Shown here: in pieces, positions 30,695-41,673 of the stretch
Position numbering within the stretch: position 1 is the stretch's first letter
How the letters are laid out: each line of letters starts with the position of its first letter
DNA from: Bifidobacterium vansinderenii
Lineage (GTDB): Bacteria; Actinomycetota; Actinomycetes; Actinomycetales; Bifidobacteriaceae
DNA length: 64,000 bases
Direction: 5' to 3'
Assembly (NCBI RefSeq): GCF_002234915.1
Contig: NZ_NEWD01000002.1
Coordinates: forward strand, 62,061-126,060
The notes under the pieces: generated by a model
Told to the model about the DNA's origin: nothing
The model's database searches: none
What the model saw: only the letters and a program-made list of their open reading frames with translations
Program-made: the position numbers and the translations under genes

Positions 30695-31966
30695 TCAGAC
30701 GCGGAAGAAGGCACGTACCTTGCCGACGGCCTCCACCAATGCCTGCGCGTCCTGTACCGAGTTGTATACACCGCTCGAAGCGCGATTGGATGCAAACAGT
30801 CCGAAGTGACGGTGGACCGGCTGGGCGCAGTGGTGTCCCACGCGGATGGCGATGCCTTGTGCGTCGATGAACTGGCCGACGTCGTGCGGATGCACGCCCT
30901 GCACATCGAACGCCACCGTGCCGATGCGGTTCACGTTTTCACGCGGTCCGAGGATGCGCACGCCGTCGATGTCGCCGAGCTTGAGCAGTTCGGCGGCGAT
31001 GGTCTTCTCATGGGCTTCGATGTTCTCCATGCCCACGGCACGCATCCAGTCGGCGGCCACGCCGGCGGCCACCACCTGAGCGACGGGCTGGGTGCCGGCC
31101 TCGAATCGAGCCGGCGGAGCCATGTACTGGGCAGGCTTGTCCATCCATGCCAGTTCGACCATCGAACCACCGAAGTTTGCCGGCGGCAGGGCCTCGAGCA
31201 GCTCGCGCTTGCCGTACAGGAATCCAACGCCGGTGGGGCCGTACATCTTGTGGGCGCTCCATGCGGCGAAGTCCACGTCCAATGCGTGGAAGTCCACGGC
31301 CAGATGCGGCACGGACTGGCATGCGTCGAGAATGAAGATCGCTCCCACCTCATGCGCGCGACGGATGATCGGCGCGATGTCGGTGATGGCGCCGGTGGTG
31401 TTGCCCACATGCGTGATGGCCACGACCTTGGTGCGTTCGGTGATCACCTCGTCCGCGGTGTCGGCACGGACACGTCCCTCCTCGTCCAGGTCGAACCACT
31501 TGAAGGTCGCTCCAGTGCGTGCGGCCAGCTCCTGGAACGGCAGCAGCACGGAATGGTGCTCGGCCTTGCTCACCACGATCTCATCGCCGGGCTTGAGCGC
31601 GAAGCGCTTCGCCGCGTCTCCCCCGCAACCCAGTGAAGCGTTGCCAATGGCGGTGGCCAGCAGGTTCAGGCCTGCCGTGGCGCCGGCGGTAACGACGATC
31701 TCCTCCTCGCCTTCCGCCGCGTTGGCACCGACCAGTGCGGCGACCTTCGCGCGGGCCTGTTCGAACGCCTCCGTGCTCAGTGCGGCCAGCTCGTGGGCTC
31801 CGCGGTGCACGCCGGCGTTGATGGTGCGGTAGAACTCGGACTCGGCGTCGATGACCGTCTGCGGCTTCTGCGATGTGGCCGCCGAGTCCAGATACACGAG
31901 CGGATGGCCGTGGATCTGCTGGTCCAGAATCGGGAACTCCCCCCGAATAGCCTCAAAATCAACCAT
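30695..31966 (-). CDS. sufS: Cysteine desulfurase SufS
   Basis: PLP-dependent release of sulfur from cysteine for Fe-S cluster building. The 423-residue chain carries the class II-type PLP lysine in AWSAHKMYGPTG (about Lys236), the HH of AEHHSVLLPF, and the active-site Cys in RVGHHCAQPVHRHFG (about 377). The ending SSGVYNSVQDAQALVEAV is normal for the family. ATG is preceded by AGTAGGGGAT. The gene lies between sufC and sufU; 158 bases separate it from sufC, filled by a large inverted repeat. Confidence 0.95.
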   Translation of the reverse strand: MVDFEAIRGEFPILDQQIHGHPLVYLDSAATSQKPQTVIDAESEFYRTINAGVHRGAHELAALSTEAFEQARAKVAALVGANAAEGEEEIVVTAGATAGLNLLATAIGNASLGCGGDAAKRFALKPGDEIVVSKAEHHSVLLPFQELAARTGATFKWFDLDEEGRVRADTADEVITERTKVVAITHVGNTTGAITDIAPIIRRAHEVGAIFILDACQSVPHLAVDFHALDVDFAAWSAHKMYGPTGVGFLYGKRELLEALPPANFGGSMVELAWMDKPAQYMAPPARFEAGTQPVAQVVAAGVAADWMRAVGMENIEAHEKTIAAELLKLGDIDGVRILGPRENVNRIGTVAFDVQGVHPHDVGQFIDAQGIAIRVGHHCAQPVHRHFGLFASNRASSGVYNSVQDAQALVEAVGKVRAFFRV

Positions 31967-32022
31967 ATTATCCCCCTACTTATATTTCCTTTTCGCTTCA
32001 GTAAGCCAGTAGTTGTACGTGA

Positions 32023-32109
32023 GCCGAGGGGCGGGACGTATGATGTTCGACTGTAGGCTCGGCCAAACGGCCTTGAGTGTGTCGAACATCATATGTCCCG
32101 CCCCTCGGC
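32023..32109. repeat. Large inverted repeat (29-nt arms) between sufC and sufS
   Basis: Left arm 32,023-32,051 and right arm 32,081-32,109 are 29-nt reverse complements with one mismatch; the 29-base loop between contains a further GGCC/GGCC stem. Nothing codes here. On the transcript it would give one of the strongest hairpins in the window, lying between two genes of the same operon. Confidence 0.9.
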
Positions 32110-32124
32110 GACCAACCAAGTACC

Positions 32125-32904
32125 TTACGCCAGGGCGCTTTCGGAATCCGCGCCCTCCGGCAGATACTGGTCGTAGCCGTTCTCCTCCAGCTCGTCGGCC
32201 AGCTCGGGGCCGCCGGTCTTCACAAAGTGGCCGTCGGCGAACACGTGCACGATGTCGGGCTTGATGTACTTGAGGATGCGGGTGTAGTGCGTCACCATCA
32301 TGATGCCGAGGCCGGTGTTCTCCTTGGCACGGTTGACGCCTTCGGACACGATGCGCAGGGCGTCAACGTCAAGGCCGGAGTCAGTCTCGTCGAGAATGGC
32401 GAACTTGGGCTTGAGCAGTTCGAGCTGCAGCACTTCGGCGCGCTTCTTCTCGCCGCCGGAGAAGCCCTCGTTCACGGAACGGGAGGCGAACTTCGGATCC
32501 ATGCGCAGCTTCTTCATCGCGTCGCCGAGCTCCTTGGCCCAGGTGCGGATGGCCGGCGCCTTGCCGTCCACCTCGGTCTTGGCGGTGCGCAGGAAGTTCG
32601 TCATGGACACGCCCGGCACCTCCACCGGGTACTGCATGGCCAGGAACAGTCCAGCTTTGGCGCGCTCGTCCGGGGTCATCTTCAGCAGGTCGACGCCGTC
32701 GAGCAGTGCCTGACCGGAATCGACCTCGTACTTGGGGTGGCCGGCCAGCGTGTAGGCCAGCGTGGACTTGCCGGAGCCGTTGGGGCCCATGATGGCGTGG
32801 GTCTCGCCGGAGTTGACGGTGAGGTTCACGCCCTTGAGGATCTGCTTGCGTCCGTCCTTGGTCTCCACCGAGGCGTACAGGTCCTTGATCTCCAATGTGG
32901 ACAT
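32125..32904 (-). CDS. sufC: Fe-S assembly ATPase SufC
   Basis: The 259-residue ABC-type ATPase drives the SufBCD scaffold. Walker A GPNGSGKST (about 40-48), Q-loop region LFLAMQYPVEVPGV, signature FSGGEKKRAEVLQ (about 149-161), Walker B and D-loop AILDETDSGLDVDAL and switch His MMVTHYTRIL are all present. This is the normal size. Start ATG with AGGAGATTTTG. It stands 22 bases downstream of sufD. Confidence 0.96.
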   Translation of the reverse strand: MSTLEIKDLYASVETKDGRKQILKGVNLTVNSGETHAIMGPNGSGKSTLAYTLAGHPKYEVDSGQALLDGVDLLKMTPDERAKAGLFLAMQYPVEVPGVSMTNFLRTAKTEVDGKAPAIRTWAKELGDAMKKLRMDPKFASRSVNEGFSGGEKKRAEVLQLELLKPKFAILDETDSGLDVDALRIVSEGVNRAKENTGLGIMMVTHYTRILKYIKPDIVHVFADGHFVKTGGPELADELEENGYDQYLPEGADSESALA

Positions 32905-32926
32905 TTCAAAATCTCCTATTTCGTCG

Positions 32927-34198
32927 TTACTTGTCTTCGAGGACCTGTGCCATGGCCGCGCTCTCGCCCTTGGCGAGCCTGCGGTCGATGACGGTCATCA
33001 GGTGTTCGGAAATGGACGGGATGCCGATCTCTTCGATCAGTTCGGCGAAGAATCCGCGTACCACGAGCTTGCGTGCCTCGGTTTCGGGGATGCCGCGGGA
33101 CTGCAGGTAGAACAGCTCCTCGTCGTCGAATCGTCCGACGGAGCTGGCGTGGCCCGCGCCCACGATGTTGCCGTTCTCGATCTCCAGGTTCGGTTCGGAG
33201 TCGGCCACGGCGCCCGGAGTAAGCACCAGATTGCGGTTGAGCTCGTAGGAGTCGGTGCCGGGGGCGGTCGGTTCGATCAGCGCGTTGCCGACCCACGTGG
33301 AGTGGGCGTCCTTGCCGTCGAGCGCACCCTTGTAGACCACGCGGGACTTGCATTCGGGGTGGTTGTGCACCACCATCGTGCGGTGCTCGATGTGCTGGCC
33401 GGGATCCACGAAGTAGATGCCGAGCATGTTGAGGTCGCCCTGCGGGCCGCCGAAGTCCTGATCCATGCGGATGCGCACCACGTCGCCGCCGAGGGTGACG
33501 ACGGAGTGACGCAGGCTTGCGCCCTCGCCCACGTGGATGCGGTGGTTGCCCACGTGCTTGCTGGTCTTGTCCCATTCCTGCACGAACGTGGTGGAGATGT
33601 GCGAGTCCTTGCCGGTGGTGATCTCCACGCCTTCGGCGAGACGGGCGTGGCCGGTGTGCTCGATGATCACGTCGCCGTGTGCCTTGTCGTCGGCCTTGAT
33701 CACCAGATGCAGGGCGTCGAGTTCGTCGCCGGCGCCGGTGATCTTGACGAGCACGGGCGTGGTGAGTTCACCGGTCAGTTCCACCACGGTGGCGGTGGTG
33801 CCGGACTGCCATTCGACGGCCGACACGCGGTCGTTCGGCTTGGAGACGGTGCCGGAGGGGGCTTCGTCGATCTTGGTCTGGTACAGCTTCACATTGTCCG
33901 CCGCCAGTTCGGTGCCGTCGATGGTGGACACCTCGATGGTGGTCTCGCCGCTGGGCTTGAACACGTCGAAGAACTCCGCGATGCGGTCGACGGGGGTGAA
34001 GCGCCAGTCGTCTTGCTTGCGCGTGGGGACGGCGAAGTCGTTGGCCTCGAACGAGCGGATGGCCTTGTCCGCGCTGGACGGCATCAGGGCCGGCACGGCG
34101 TAGGGATCGTTGAGATCCGCGACGGGGATGTTGAGTTCGGCGGCGATGTCGCGCACGGTGCCGTCGCCGACGGTTTCGACCTTGTTTTCGTCTGTCAT
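32927..34198 (-). CDS. sufD: Fe-S assembly protein SufD
   Basis: A 423-residue partner of SufB in the SufBC2D scaffold. It shows the right-handed beta-helix core (about 150-340: TPVLVKITGAGDEL, GDVIIEHTGHARLAEG, HRIHVGEGASLRHSVVTLGG) and the C-terminal helical region with the SRGIPETEARKLVVRGFFAEL segment shared with SufB, which binds SufC. The HPECKSRVVYKG part contains the conserved His-Cys neighbourhood. The start lies five bases after the sufB stop, so the genes are coupled. Confidence 0.94.
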   Translation of the reverse strand: MTDENKVETVGDGTVRDIAAELNIPVADLNDPYAVPALMPSSADKAIRSFEANDFAVPTRKQDDWRFTPVDRIAEFFDVFKPSGETTIEVSTIDGTELAADNVKLYQTKIDEAPSGTVSKPNDRVSAVEWQSGTTATVVELTGELTTPVLVKITGAGDELDALHLVIKADDKAHGDVIIEHTGHARLAEGVEITTGKDSHISTTFVQEWDKTSKHVGNHRIHVGEGASLRHSVVTLGGDVVRIRMDQDFGGPQGDLNMLGIYFVDPGQHIEHRTMVVHNHPECKSRVVYKGALDGKDAHSTWVGNALIEPTAPGTDSYELNRNLVLTPGAVADSEPNLEIENGNIVGAGHASSVGRFDDEELFYLQSRGIPETEARKLVVRGFFAELIEEIGIPSISEHLMTVIDRRLAKGESAAMAQVLEDK

Positions 34199-34203
34199 CG
34201 GTA

Positions 34204-35721
34204 TCAGCCCACCGATCCTTCCATCTGCAGTTCCACCAAGCGGTTGAGTTCGAGCGCGTATTCCATGGGCAGCTCACGGCTGATCGGCTCGACGAAGCCG
34301 CGCACGATCATGCCCATGGCCTCCTTTTCCTCGAGGCCGCGGCTCATCAGGTAGAAGAGCTGGTCCTCGGAGACCTTGGAGACGGTGGCCTCGTGGGCCA
34401 TGGAGACATCGTCCTCGCGCACGTCCACATGCGGGTACGTGTCGGAGCGGGAGTAGTCGTCGACGAGCAGCGCATCGCAGACCACGGATGAGCTGGAGCC
34501 CTCGGCGCCCTTGACGATCTTGACCAGACCGCGGTAGGCGGATCGTCCGCCGCCACGGGAGATGGACTTGGCCACGATGGTGGAGCTGGTGTGCGGGGCC
34601 AGATGGATCATCTTGGCGCCGGTGTCCTGGTACTGGCCCTTGCCGGCGAAGCCGAGCGACATGGTTTCGGCCTTGGCGTACGGTTCGGCGAGGATGCAGG
34701 CCGGGTACTTCATGGTGGCCTTGGAGCCGATGTTGCCGTCGACCCATTCCATGGTGCCGCCCTCGCGCACGTAGGCGCGCTGGGTGACGAGGTTGTACAC
34801 GTTGTTCGACCAGTTCTGCACGGTGGTGTAGCGCACGCGGGCGTGCTTCTCGACCACGATCTCCACGATGGCGGCGTGCAGCGAGTCCTCGGACCAGATC
34901 GGGGCGGTGCAGCCTTCGACGTAGTGCACGTAGGAGCCCTCGTCGGCAATGATCAGCGTGCGTTCGAACTGTCCCATGGCCGGGGTGTTGATGCGGAAGT
35001 ACGCCTGCAGCGGGATGTCCACGTGCACGCCCTTCGGCACGTAGACGAACGATCCGCCGGACCATGCGGCCGTGTTGAGCGCACCGAACTTGTTGTCCTC
35101 CGGCGGCACCACGGTGGCGAAGTACTTCTTCACCAGATCCGGGTATTCACGCACGGCGGTGTCGGTGTCGACGAAGATCACACCCTGCTTCTTGAGATCC
35201 TCCTGAATGGAGTTGTAGATCACTTCGGACTCGTACTGGGCGGCCACGCCGGAGACCAGACGCTTCTTCTCGGCCTCGGGGATGCCCAGTCGATCGTAGG
35301 TGCTGCGGATGTCGTCGGGCAGCTCATCCCAGCTCTTGGCCTGCTTGTCGATCGGCTTGACGTAGTACTTGAAGTCGTCGGCGTTGAAGCCGGAAAGGTC
35401 CACGCCCCATTCGGGCATCGGCTTTTCGAGGAACGCCTTGTATCCGCGCAGACGCATGTCGAGCATCCATTCGGGCTCGCCCTTGTCGGCGGAGATGGCC
35501 CTCACCACGTCCTCGTCGATGCCTCGCTTCGCAGCCTCGCCGGCGGCATCGGAATCATGCCATCCGTAGCTGTAATCACCGAACTGCGAGATGATCTCGT
35601 CATCCTGCTTGATCTTGTCCTCGTTGACGCGGGAACGGTCGGCCACATACTGGCTCATCTCCACGTCAGCCGCCGCGGAGCCCTTGTCCGGGGTCTCCTG
35701 CGACGTCATTTCATCCGTCAC
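34204..35721 (-). CDS. sufB: Fe-S assembly scaffold SufB
   Basis: A 505-residue scaffold, with the long N-terminal helix region ([23 protein letters not shown]) and beta-helix core. Typical features are [18 protein letters not shown], the EGCTAPIW Cys, and the C-terminal [20 protein letters not shown] segment that contacts SufC. The open frame runs to 35,796 but the start is put at the GTG at 35,721 because GGGAGGAAA lies 6-12 bases upstream; Met at 35,709 is an alternative with no ribosome site. First gene of the operon; no SufR gene is present. Confidence 0.93.
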   Translation of the reverse strand: MTDEMTSQETPDKGSAAADVEMSQYVADRSRVNEDKIKQDDEIISQFGDYSYGWHDSDAAGEAAKRGIDEDVVRAISADKGEPEWMLDMRLRGYKAFLEKPMPEWGVDLSGFNADDFKYYVKPIDKQAKSWDELPDDIRSTYDRLGIPEAEKKRLVSGVAAQYESEVIYNSIQEDLKKQGVIFVDTDTAVREYPDLVKKYFATVVPPEDNKFGALNTAAWSGGSFVYVPKGVHVDIPLQAYFRINTPAMGQFERTLIIADEGSYVHYVEGCTAPIWSEDSLHAAIVEIVVEKHARVRYTTVQNWSNNVYNLVTQRAYVREGGTMEWVDGNIGSKATMKYPACILAEPYAKAETMSLGFAGKGQYQDTGAKMIHLAPHTSSTIVAKSISRGGGRSAYRGLVKIVKGAEGSSSSVVCDALLVDDYSRSDTYPHVDVREDDVSMAHEATVSKVSEDQLFYLMSRGLEEKEAMGMIVRGFVEPISRELPMEYALELNRLVELQMEGSVG

Positions 35722-35904
35722 CTTGAGTTTCCTCCCATCGTCCGGCGTGATCATGGTCGCCGGAGCCTTGACGAAAGTGCTTTCTGTCCGTAGCAAATCT
35801 AACAGAACATCACGAACAACACTAATCGGCGTTCCGTGAATTATCCATCGGCAAACGTGAGAAAGATTACAAAGACAATGTGTCCGCCGGACGCAGAATA
35901 CGAT

Positions 35905-35939
35905 GAAGCCCGCCGTACGCGTAATGCACGGCGGGCTTC
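35905..35939 (-). terminator. Hairpin after pyrG
   Basis: GAAGCCCGCCGT and ACGGCGGGCTTC form a perfect 12-bp stem around 11 bases, 61 bases beyond the pyrG stop and before the SUF promoter region. The T-run is weak. Confidence 0.75.
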
Positions 35940-36000
35940 ACGTCTCATCGGTGGTCGTCGAATCAATCGGTTAGATCATGGATTGATCGACGAATCCCGA

Positions 36001-37662
36001 TCAGTGAGTGGCCTGATGATCAAGCGCAGCCTTGACCAGACCGGCGAACAGCGGGTGCGGCTTGGTCGGGCGGGACTTGAACTCCGGATGGGCCTGCGTG
36101 GCGATGTAGAACGGGTGCACGTCCTGCGGCAGTTCCACAAACTCGGTGAGCTCGCCATCAGGGCTCTGGCCGGAGATGCGCAGACCGGCCTCGCGCAGAC
36201 GATCCTTATAGGCCACGTTCACCTCGTAGCGGTGGCGGTGACGCTCGGTGACGTGCGTGGTACCGTACAGCTGCGCGGCGAGGGAGCCCTCCTCCAGCAC
36301 GGCCGGGTAGCTGCCCAGTCGCATGGTGTGGCCCATGTCACCCTTGCCGGCGACGATGTCCTTCTGCTCCTCCATGGTGGCGATGACCGGGTTGGCGCAA
36401 TCCGGCTCGAACTCGGAAGAGTTGGCGTCCTCGAGGCCGAGGACGTGGCGGGCGTATTCGATGACCATGGACTGCAGGCCCAGGCACAGGCCCAGAGCGG
36501 GCAGACGGTTCTCACGGGCGTACTTGAGGGCGCCGATCTTGCCGTCGATGCCGCGGATGCCGAAGCCGCCGGGGATCACGATGCCGTCCACGTCGGCCAG
36601 CGCCTTGGCGGCGCCTTCCTCGGTCTCGCACTCGTCGGCCGCGACCCATTCGACGTTGACCTTGGCCCAGTTGGCGAAGCCGCCGGCCTTGATGGCCTCG
36701 GTGACGGACAGGTAGGCGTCGGGCAGGTCGATGTACTTGCCCACGATGGCCACGTTCACCTCGTGCTTGGGGTGGTGCACGCGGTCGAGCAGGTCGGACC
36801 ACTCGGCCCAGTTCACGTCGTGGAACGGCAGGCCGAGCTCACGTACCACGTAGGCGTCGAGGCCCTCGTTGAACAGGGTCTTCGGCACGTCGTAGATGCT
36901 CGGGGCGTCCACGCAGTTGACCACGCCTTCCTCGTCCACGTCGCACATGAGGCTGATCTTGTCCTTGATGGACTGGGACAGCGGACGGTCGGAACGCAGC
37001 ACCAGGGCGTCGGGGGCGATGCCGAGCTGACGCAGCATCATCACGGAATGCTGAGTGGGCTTGGTCTTGAGCTCGTGGGCGGCGGCGATGTACGGCACGA
37101 GGGACACGTGCACGAACATGCAGTTGTCGGAGCCGATGTCGCGACGCACCTCGCGGGCGGCCTCCAGGAACGGTTGGCTTTCGATGTCGCCGACGGTGCC
37201 GCCGATCTCGGTGATGATCACGTCGACGTCATCGGACGCCTGGGCACGCATACGCGACTTGATCTCGTTGGTGATGTGGGGAATGACCTGGACGCACTGG
37301 CCAAGGTACTCGCCGGCGCGCTCCTTGCGCAACACCTCCTGGTACACCTGACCGGTGGTGACGTTGGCCTTCTGGGAGAGGAACACGTCGAGGAAGCGCT
37401 CGTAGTGGCCGATGTCGAGATCCGTCTCGGCGCCGTCCTCGGTCACATAGACCTCGCCGTGCTGGAACGGGTTCATGGTACCCGGATCAACGTTGATGTA
37501 GGGGTCGAGCTTCTGCTGAAGCACATGGATGCCACGACTACGGAGGAGTCGGCCGAGGGACGATGCCGTGAGTCCCTTGCCGAGCGACGACACAACTCCG
37601 CCGGTGACGAAAATGTGCTTGGTGATGTGCTCTTGCGCGATGCCATGTTTTCTTCTAACCAT
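36001..37662 (-). CDS. pyrG: CTP synthase
   Basis: Makes CTP from UTP, ATP and glutamine. At 553 aa it has the synthetase domain (about 1-275; [38 protein letters not shown]) and the class I glutamine amidotransferase domain (about 300-545) with nucleophile Cys in LGLCLGLQ and His/Glu in AHPEFKSRP. The GFGIRG oxyanion stretch is seen (about 360). Start ATG 37,662 follows a region of AAGTGAAATTCC on the transcript side; no strong ribosome site. A single gene flanked by the aro group and the SUF operon. Confidence 0.97.
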   Translation of the reverse strand: MVRRKHGIAQEHITKHIFVTGGVVSSLGKGLTASSLGRLLRSRGIHVLQQKLDPYINVDPGTMNPFQHGEVYVTEDGAETDLDIGHYERFLDVFLSQKANVTTGQVYQEVLRKERAGEYLGQCVQVIPHITNEIKSRMRAQASDDVDVIITEIGGTVGDIESQPFLEAAREVRRDIGSDNCMFVHVSLVPYIAAAHELKTKPTQHSVMMLRQLGIAPDALVLRSDRPLSQSIKDKISLMCDVDEEGVVNCVDAPSIYDVPKTLFNEGLDAYVVRELGLPFHDVNWAEWSDLLDRVHHPKHEVNVAIVGKYIDLPDAYLSVTEAIKAGGFANWAKVNVEWVAADECETEEGAAKALADVDGIVIPGGFGIRGIDGKIGALKYARENRLPALGLCLGLQSMVIEYARHVLGLEDANSSEFEPDCANPVIATMEEQKDIVAGKGDMGHTMRLGSYPAVLEEGSLAAQLYGTTHVTERHRHRYEVNVAYKDRLREAGLRISGQSPDGELTEFVELPQDVHPFYIATQAHPEFKSRPTKPHPLFAGLVKAALDHQATH

Positions 37663-37855
37663 GGAATTTCACTTTATCATCGCCATGAGACGCGGCGTGT
37701 TCGCAGTCGTCCCAGTGGATCGTCCCATCCCGTGGAACGAAAGTCGTCGTGTCGCCGTTGGTGTGATCACACTAGCGACGACACGACAGATGCGCGCACC
37801 GGCACGACATGCGATACGTCTGTACACAAATCGAATGTGCGAATGTGTACGGCGC

Positions 37856-38302
37856 TCAGCCGTTGACGATGTGCGCCACGGCCTCGAGGGCGAGCTTGTA
37901 GCCGAAGAAGCCCATGCCGGTGATGGTGCCGGTGGCCACGGGGCTGATCACGGAGCGCTTGCGGAATTCGTCGCGGGCGGACGGGTTGGAGATGTGCACC
38001 TCCATGAGGGGCAGTCCGGCGTCGCCGACCATGTGCGCGGCGTCGGACAGCGCGTACGAGTAGTGGGTAAACGCGGCGGGGTTCATCACCACCGGGGTCT
38101 TCTCGTCGGCGGCCTGGTGCATCCAACGGACCATCTCGGCCTCGTCGTCGGTCTGACGCACCTCCACGTCGAGACCGAGTTCCGCACCCCACTCGGTGCA
38201 CAGGCGACGAAGCTCCTCAAGATCCTGCCGGCCGTAGACGTCCGGCTGGCGCACGCCGAGGCGGCCGAGATTAGGTCCGTTGACAACGATGACTTTGGTC
38301 AT
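37856..38302 (-). CDS. aroQ: 3-dehydroquinate dehydratase, type II
   Basis: Third step of the shikimate pathway. The 148-residue sequence has the type II motifs NGPNLGRLG (residues 8-16), QPDVYG, MNPAAFTHYSYALSDA with catalytic His, MEVHISNPSARDEFRKRS and SVISPVATGTITGMGFFGY. The Tyr in PDVYG and Arg are conserved. Start ATG 38,302 follows TAAAGGAGCCC. It lies 11 bases after the aroKB fusion in the same direction. It is normal in size for the family. Confidence 0.96.
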   Translation of the reverse strand: MTKVIVVNGPNLGRLGVRQPDVYGRQDLEELRRLCTEWGAELGLDVEVRQTDDEAEMVRWMHQAADEKTPVVMNPAAFTHYSYALSDAAHMVGDAGLPLMEVHISNPSARDEFRKRSVISPVATGTITGMGFFGYKLALEAVAHIVNG

Positions 38303-38313
38303 GATGGGCTCCT

Positions 38314-39927
38314 TTACTGCTGAATGCGGCGGAAGGCTTCCTCGACGGCGTCGGCCGGCGGGTTGTCCAGATGGACGACGTGTCCGGGGCGGTCGAGCAC
38401 CACGAAGCGCAGCATATTGCCGCGGGCCTTCTTGTCGCGGTGCATGAGCGCGAGCACGTCCTCGAAGCTGCCGCCGTTCCACGAGGTCGGCAGGCCGAGC
38501 GAGGACAGCAGCGAACGATGGTAGTCCACCAGATCCTGGTCGATGTAGCCGAGCAGATGGGCAAGTTCGGCGGCGTAGACCATGCCGACGGCCACGGCGT
38601 TGCCGTGACGCCAGCGGAAGTGTTCCAGCTTCTCGATGGCGTGCCCCATGGTGTGACCGTAGTTGAGGAACTCACGCAGTCCCTTCTCCTTGAGATCGGA
38701 GGAGACGTGATGCGCCTTGACACGCACCGTACGCTCGATGAGTTCGGCGATCACATGCTCGAGCTCGTCGGACACATGTTCGGGATCGAAGATACGCAGC
38801 GCATCGGCGTTCTCCTCGAGGATGCGCAGGATCTCGGTGTCCATGATGAAGCCGGACTTGGCCACCTCTCCCAGGCCTTCGACGAAGATGTCGTTCGGCA
38901 GCGTGGCGAGCGTGGTCAGATCGGCGAGCACGCCGGCCGGCGTATAGAACGATCCGACCAGATTCTTGCCCGCCTCGGTGTTGATGCCGGTCTTGCCGCC
39001 GGTGGACGCGTCGACCATGGCCAGCAGCGAGGTCGGGCAGTTCACGTAGCGGATGCCACGCATCCAGGTGGCGGCGACGAAGCCGGCCAGATCGGTGGCC
39101 GCGCCACCGCCGAGGCCCACCACGGCGTCGGAACGGGTGAAGCCCTCCTCACCCAGACGCTTCCAGATGCCGTTGGCCACCTCGATGGTCTTGCCGGCCT
39201 CGGCATCGGGAATGGTGATATCGGACACCTCGTATCCGGCACGACGCAGCAGCGTGCGGGCACGGTCGGAGTGCCTCTGGACGGGAGTGGTGTGGATCAG
39301 TGCGATACGCACCGGCTTGTCGCCCAACACTTCGGCCAGATGGCTGCCCACATGCGAGCCGATCCGCACGTCGTAGGGGTCGGCACCCGTAACGTGCACC
39401 ACGCGTTCGTTCGCGGAATCGGCGATGTTCTGTGCCGCCTGCATGGGATTCTTTCCTTTCGTGTGAACGATGCAATTCGCCAGTCGTTCGAATACCGGAC
39501 GACGCTGTGAATACAGTTTGCGCCATTTCTTGGCGGCGCCGTCGACTAGCAGCGGCCTGTTGCCGGAACGGGATGCGCGGGCGATGGCCTCGTTGGGATC
39601 CGCATCGAGATAGGCGACGGTGCCGCCCTCCCCGATGTAGGATTCCAGGGCGGCGTAGACCCGGTCGGTCATCGGCGCTCCGCCGCCCAGCGACAGCACG
39701 CCTTCGAAGTCATGCAGATGTTCGAGTATCGTATCCGCCTCGATGCGGCGGAATTCCGCCTCGCCTCGGGTCTCGAAGATCTGTGGGATCTTCACGCCCT
39801 CGCGTTCCTCGATCTCCACATCGGAGTCGACGAACGGCACGTTCAGCAGTTCGGCCACATCCTGGCCGATGCGGGTCTTGCCCGCTCCCGGCATGCCGAT
39901 GAGCACGGCCTTGGGGATCAACGTCAT
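38314..39927 (-). CDS. aroKB: Fused shikimate kinase / 3-dehydroquinate synthase
   Basis: A 537-residue two-domain enzyme. Residues about 1-170 are shikimate kinase (Walker [21 protein letters not shown] with shikimate Arg, [10 protein letters not shown], lid Arg in RSGNRPLL). Residues about 178-537 are 3-dehydroquinate synthase, with NAD-binding [31 protein letters not shown] and metal ligands Glu in GLGEVAKSG, His in [11 protein letters not shown] and His in [10 protein letters not shown]. Two separate pathway steps are thus made as one chain. Fusion of these two is known in bifidobacteria. Between aroC and aroQ, all co-oriented. Confidence 0.96.
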   Translation of the reverse strand: MTLIPKAVLIGMPGAGKTRIGQDVAELLNVPFVDSDVEIEEREGVKIPQIFETRGEAEFRRIEADTILEHLHDFEGVLSLGGGAPMTDRVYAALESYIGEGGTVAYLDADPNEAIARASRSGNRPLLVDGAAKKWRKLYSQRRPVFERLANCIVHTKGKNPMQAAQNIADSANERVVHVTGADPYDVRIGSHVGSHLAEVLGDKPVRIALIHTTPVQRHSDRARTLLRRAGYEVSDITIPDAEAGKTIEVANGIWKRLGEEGFTRSDAVVGLGGGAATDLAGFVAATWMRGIRYVNCPTSLLAMVDASTGGKTGINTEAGKNLVGSFYTPAGVLADLTTLATLPNDIFVEGLGEVAKSGFIMDTEILRILEENADALRIFDPEHVSDELEHVIAELIERTVRVKAHHVSSDLKEKGLREFLNYGHTMGHAIEKLEHFRWRHGNAVAVGMVYAAELAHLLGYIDQDLVDYHRSLLSSLGLPTSWNGGSFEDVLALMHRDKKARGNMLRFVVLDRPGHVVHLDNPPADAVEEAFRRIQQ

Positions 39928-39942
39928 GATCGAAGCTCTCCC

Positions 39943-41130
39943 CTACCGCATGTGCTCGGGCCAGGACGCCAGGTAGGACTCGGCGTTACGACGGATCTCA
40001 GCCACCGAATCGCCACCGAACTTCTCCAGCACGAAACGTGCGAGCGTCAGACGGACCATGGCCTCAGCCACCACGGATGCCGCGGGCACGGCCGTAGTGT
40101 CGGAACGCTGGTTGATGGCCTGGGCGGCCTCGCCGGTCAGCACGTCCACGGTGCGCAGCGCGCGCGGAATCGACGGGATCGGCTTCATGGCGGCGCGTAC
40201 GCGAATCGGCTGGCCGTTCGACATGCCGCCCTCGATACCGCCGGCGCGGTTGGACAGACGAGTGATGCGACCGTTCTCGTCGGTCACGATCTCGTCATGG
40301 GCCTGGGATCCGGGACGGACTGCCTCGAGGAAGCCGTCACCGATCTCCACGCCCTTGATCGCCTGGATGCCCATAACAGCACCGGCCAGAGCGGCATCGA
40401 GACGACGATCGGACTCCACGTAGGTGCCCAGACCGGCGGGAACGCCGTAGGCCAGCACTTCGATCACGCCGCCGACGGTGTCGCCGCTCTGCTTGATCTC
40501 GTCGATGCGGGCCTTCATACGGGCCTCACCGTCCTTGTCGAGCGTACGCACCGGGGACGCATCGAGGGCGGCCACATCATCGGGAGTGGGCAGCGGGGCG
40601 TTCTCGTCGACGCCGGCACCTCCGATGGAGATGACATGGGAGACGGTACGAATACCCAGCGTCTGCTCAAGGAACTTGGCGGCCACGGCGCCCAGAGCCA
40701 CACGGGATGCGGTTTCTCGGGCGCTGGAGCGTTCCAGCACGGGGCGGGCGTCATCAAAACCGTACTTGCGCATGCCGGTGAGATCGGCATGGCCGGGACG
40801 CGGACGGCTCAGCGGGGCGTTGCGGCCCTCGCGGGGGATGTCGTGGTCAAGCGGGTCGGCGCTCATGACCTCGGTCCACTTGGGCCATTCGGTGTTGGCG
40901 ATCTCGATGGCGATCGGGGAACCCAGCGTGGAACCGTGACGCACGCCGGTGAGCATGCGTACCTTGTCCTCTTCGAACTTCATGCGGGCGCCGCGTCCGT
41001 ATCCCAGACGTCGACGCGCCAGCGCGTCCTTGATGTCCTGGGATGTGACGGCCACGCCGGACGGCAATCCCTCGATCATGGCCACCAACGCCTCGCCATG
41101 TGATTCCCCAGCCGTCTGCCAGCGCAACAT
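39943..41130 (-). CDS. aroC: Chorismate synthase
   Basis: Last step of the shikimate pathway, FMN-dependent, at 395 aa. Motifs are [16 protein letters not shown] near the start, [13 protein letters not shown] with FMN-site Arg, [15 protein letters not shown] (central) and [15 protein letters not shown], all highly conserved. Start at ATG 41,130 preceded by AAAGGAGCGGGAG; the longer frame with Met at 41,148 has no ribosome site. First of the aroC-aroKB-aroQ unit. Confidence 0.96.
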   Translation of the reverse strand: MLRWQTAGESHGEALVAMIEGLPSGVAVTSQDIKDALARRRLGYGRGARMKFEEDKVRMLTGVRHGSTLGSPIAIEIANTEWPKWTEVMSADPLDHDIPREGRNAPLSRPRPGHADLTGMRKYGFDDARPVLERSSARETASRVALGAVAAKFLEQTLGIRTVSHVISIGGAGVDENAPLPTPDDVAALDASPVRTLDKDGEARMKARIDEIKQSGDTVGGVIEVLAYGVPAGLGTYVESDRRLDAALAGAVMGIQAIKGVEIGDGFLEAVRPGSQAHDEIVTDENGRITRLSNRAGGIEGGMSNGQPIRVRAAMKPIPSIPRALRTVDVLTGEAAQAINQRSDTTAVPAASVVAEAMVRLTLARFVLEKFGGDSVAEIRRNAESYLASWPEHMR

Positions 41131-41201
41131 CTCCCGCTCCTTTATCAACGTGTGTTCCCGGTCGAACGCTTGTCGTTCAACCTCGGTATATCTTACGAGT
41201 A

Positions 41202-41645
41202 ATGACGTACCTTTTCATTCCTACAGCAGTGGCCGGATTTGTGGTGACGTGTACCGATATACGGACACGTCGGGTGCCCCGTGCGGTGATCGCCGCCGGA
41301 TCGCTGACGCAGGTGATATGCATGGCTGCATGGTGCGCGACGGTGGGACGATGGTCGTCGTTGATCATGAGTCTCGTGCTTGCGCTGGCATGCGCCGCCG
41401 TGCAGCTGCTGCTGGCGATGGTCCGCCCCGGCACGCTGGGGTTCGGCGATGTGACGTGCACGCTGATGATGGGGATCGCCGTGGGCTGGTTCGGTGTGGA
41501 GGCGGTGCTGGTCTGGTGGATGCTGATGGGCCTGCTGGGACTGGTCATGCTGGGAGTACAAAAACGCCGGGGCGGGGATTCAATTCCCTTCGCCCCGGCG
41601 ATCGTGCTGGCCGCGGTGATCGTGGTGCTGGCGCGCGCGCTCTGA
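41202..41645 (+). CDS. Short prepilin peptidase (A24, TadV/CpaA-type)
   Basis: A 147-residue integral membrane aspartic protease that trims prepilin leaders. The first catalytic Asp is in [11 protein letters not shown] (about residue 19), and the second in the GxGD motif LGFGDVTC (about 78-85). About four to six hydrophobic segments span the rest ([20 protein letters not shown] and [17 protein letters not shown]). It lacks the N-terminal methyltransferase domain of the large type, as usual for Tad systems. The gene is divergent from aroC and lies alone; pilin genes would be elsewhere. Start has no clear ribosome site. Confidence 0.82.
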   Translation: MTYLFIPTAVAGFVVTCTDIRTRRVPRAVIAAGSLTQVICMAAWCATVGRWSSLIMSLVLALACAAVQLLLAMVRPGTLGFGDVTCTLMMGIAVGWFGVEAVLVWWMLMGLLGLVMLGVQKRRGGDSIPFAPAIVLAAVIVVLARAL

Positions 41646-41673
41646 TTTCGGCACGCACCAGCCGATCGATTCG

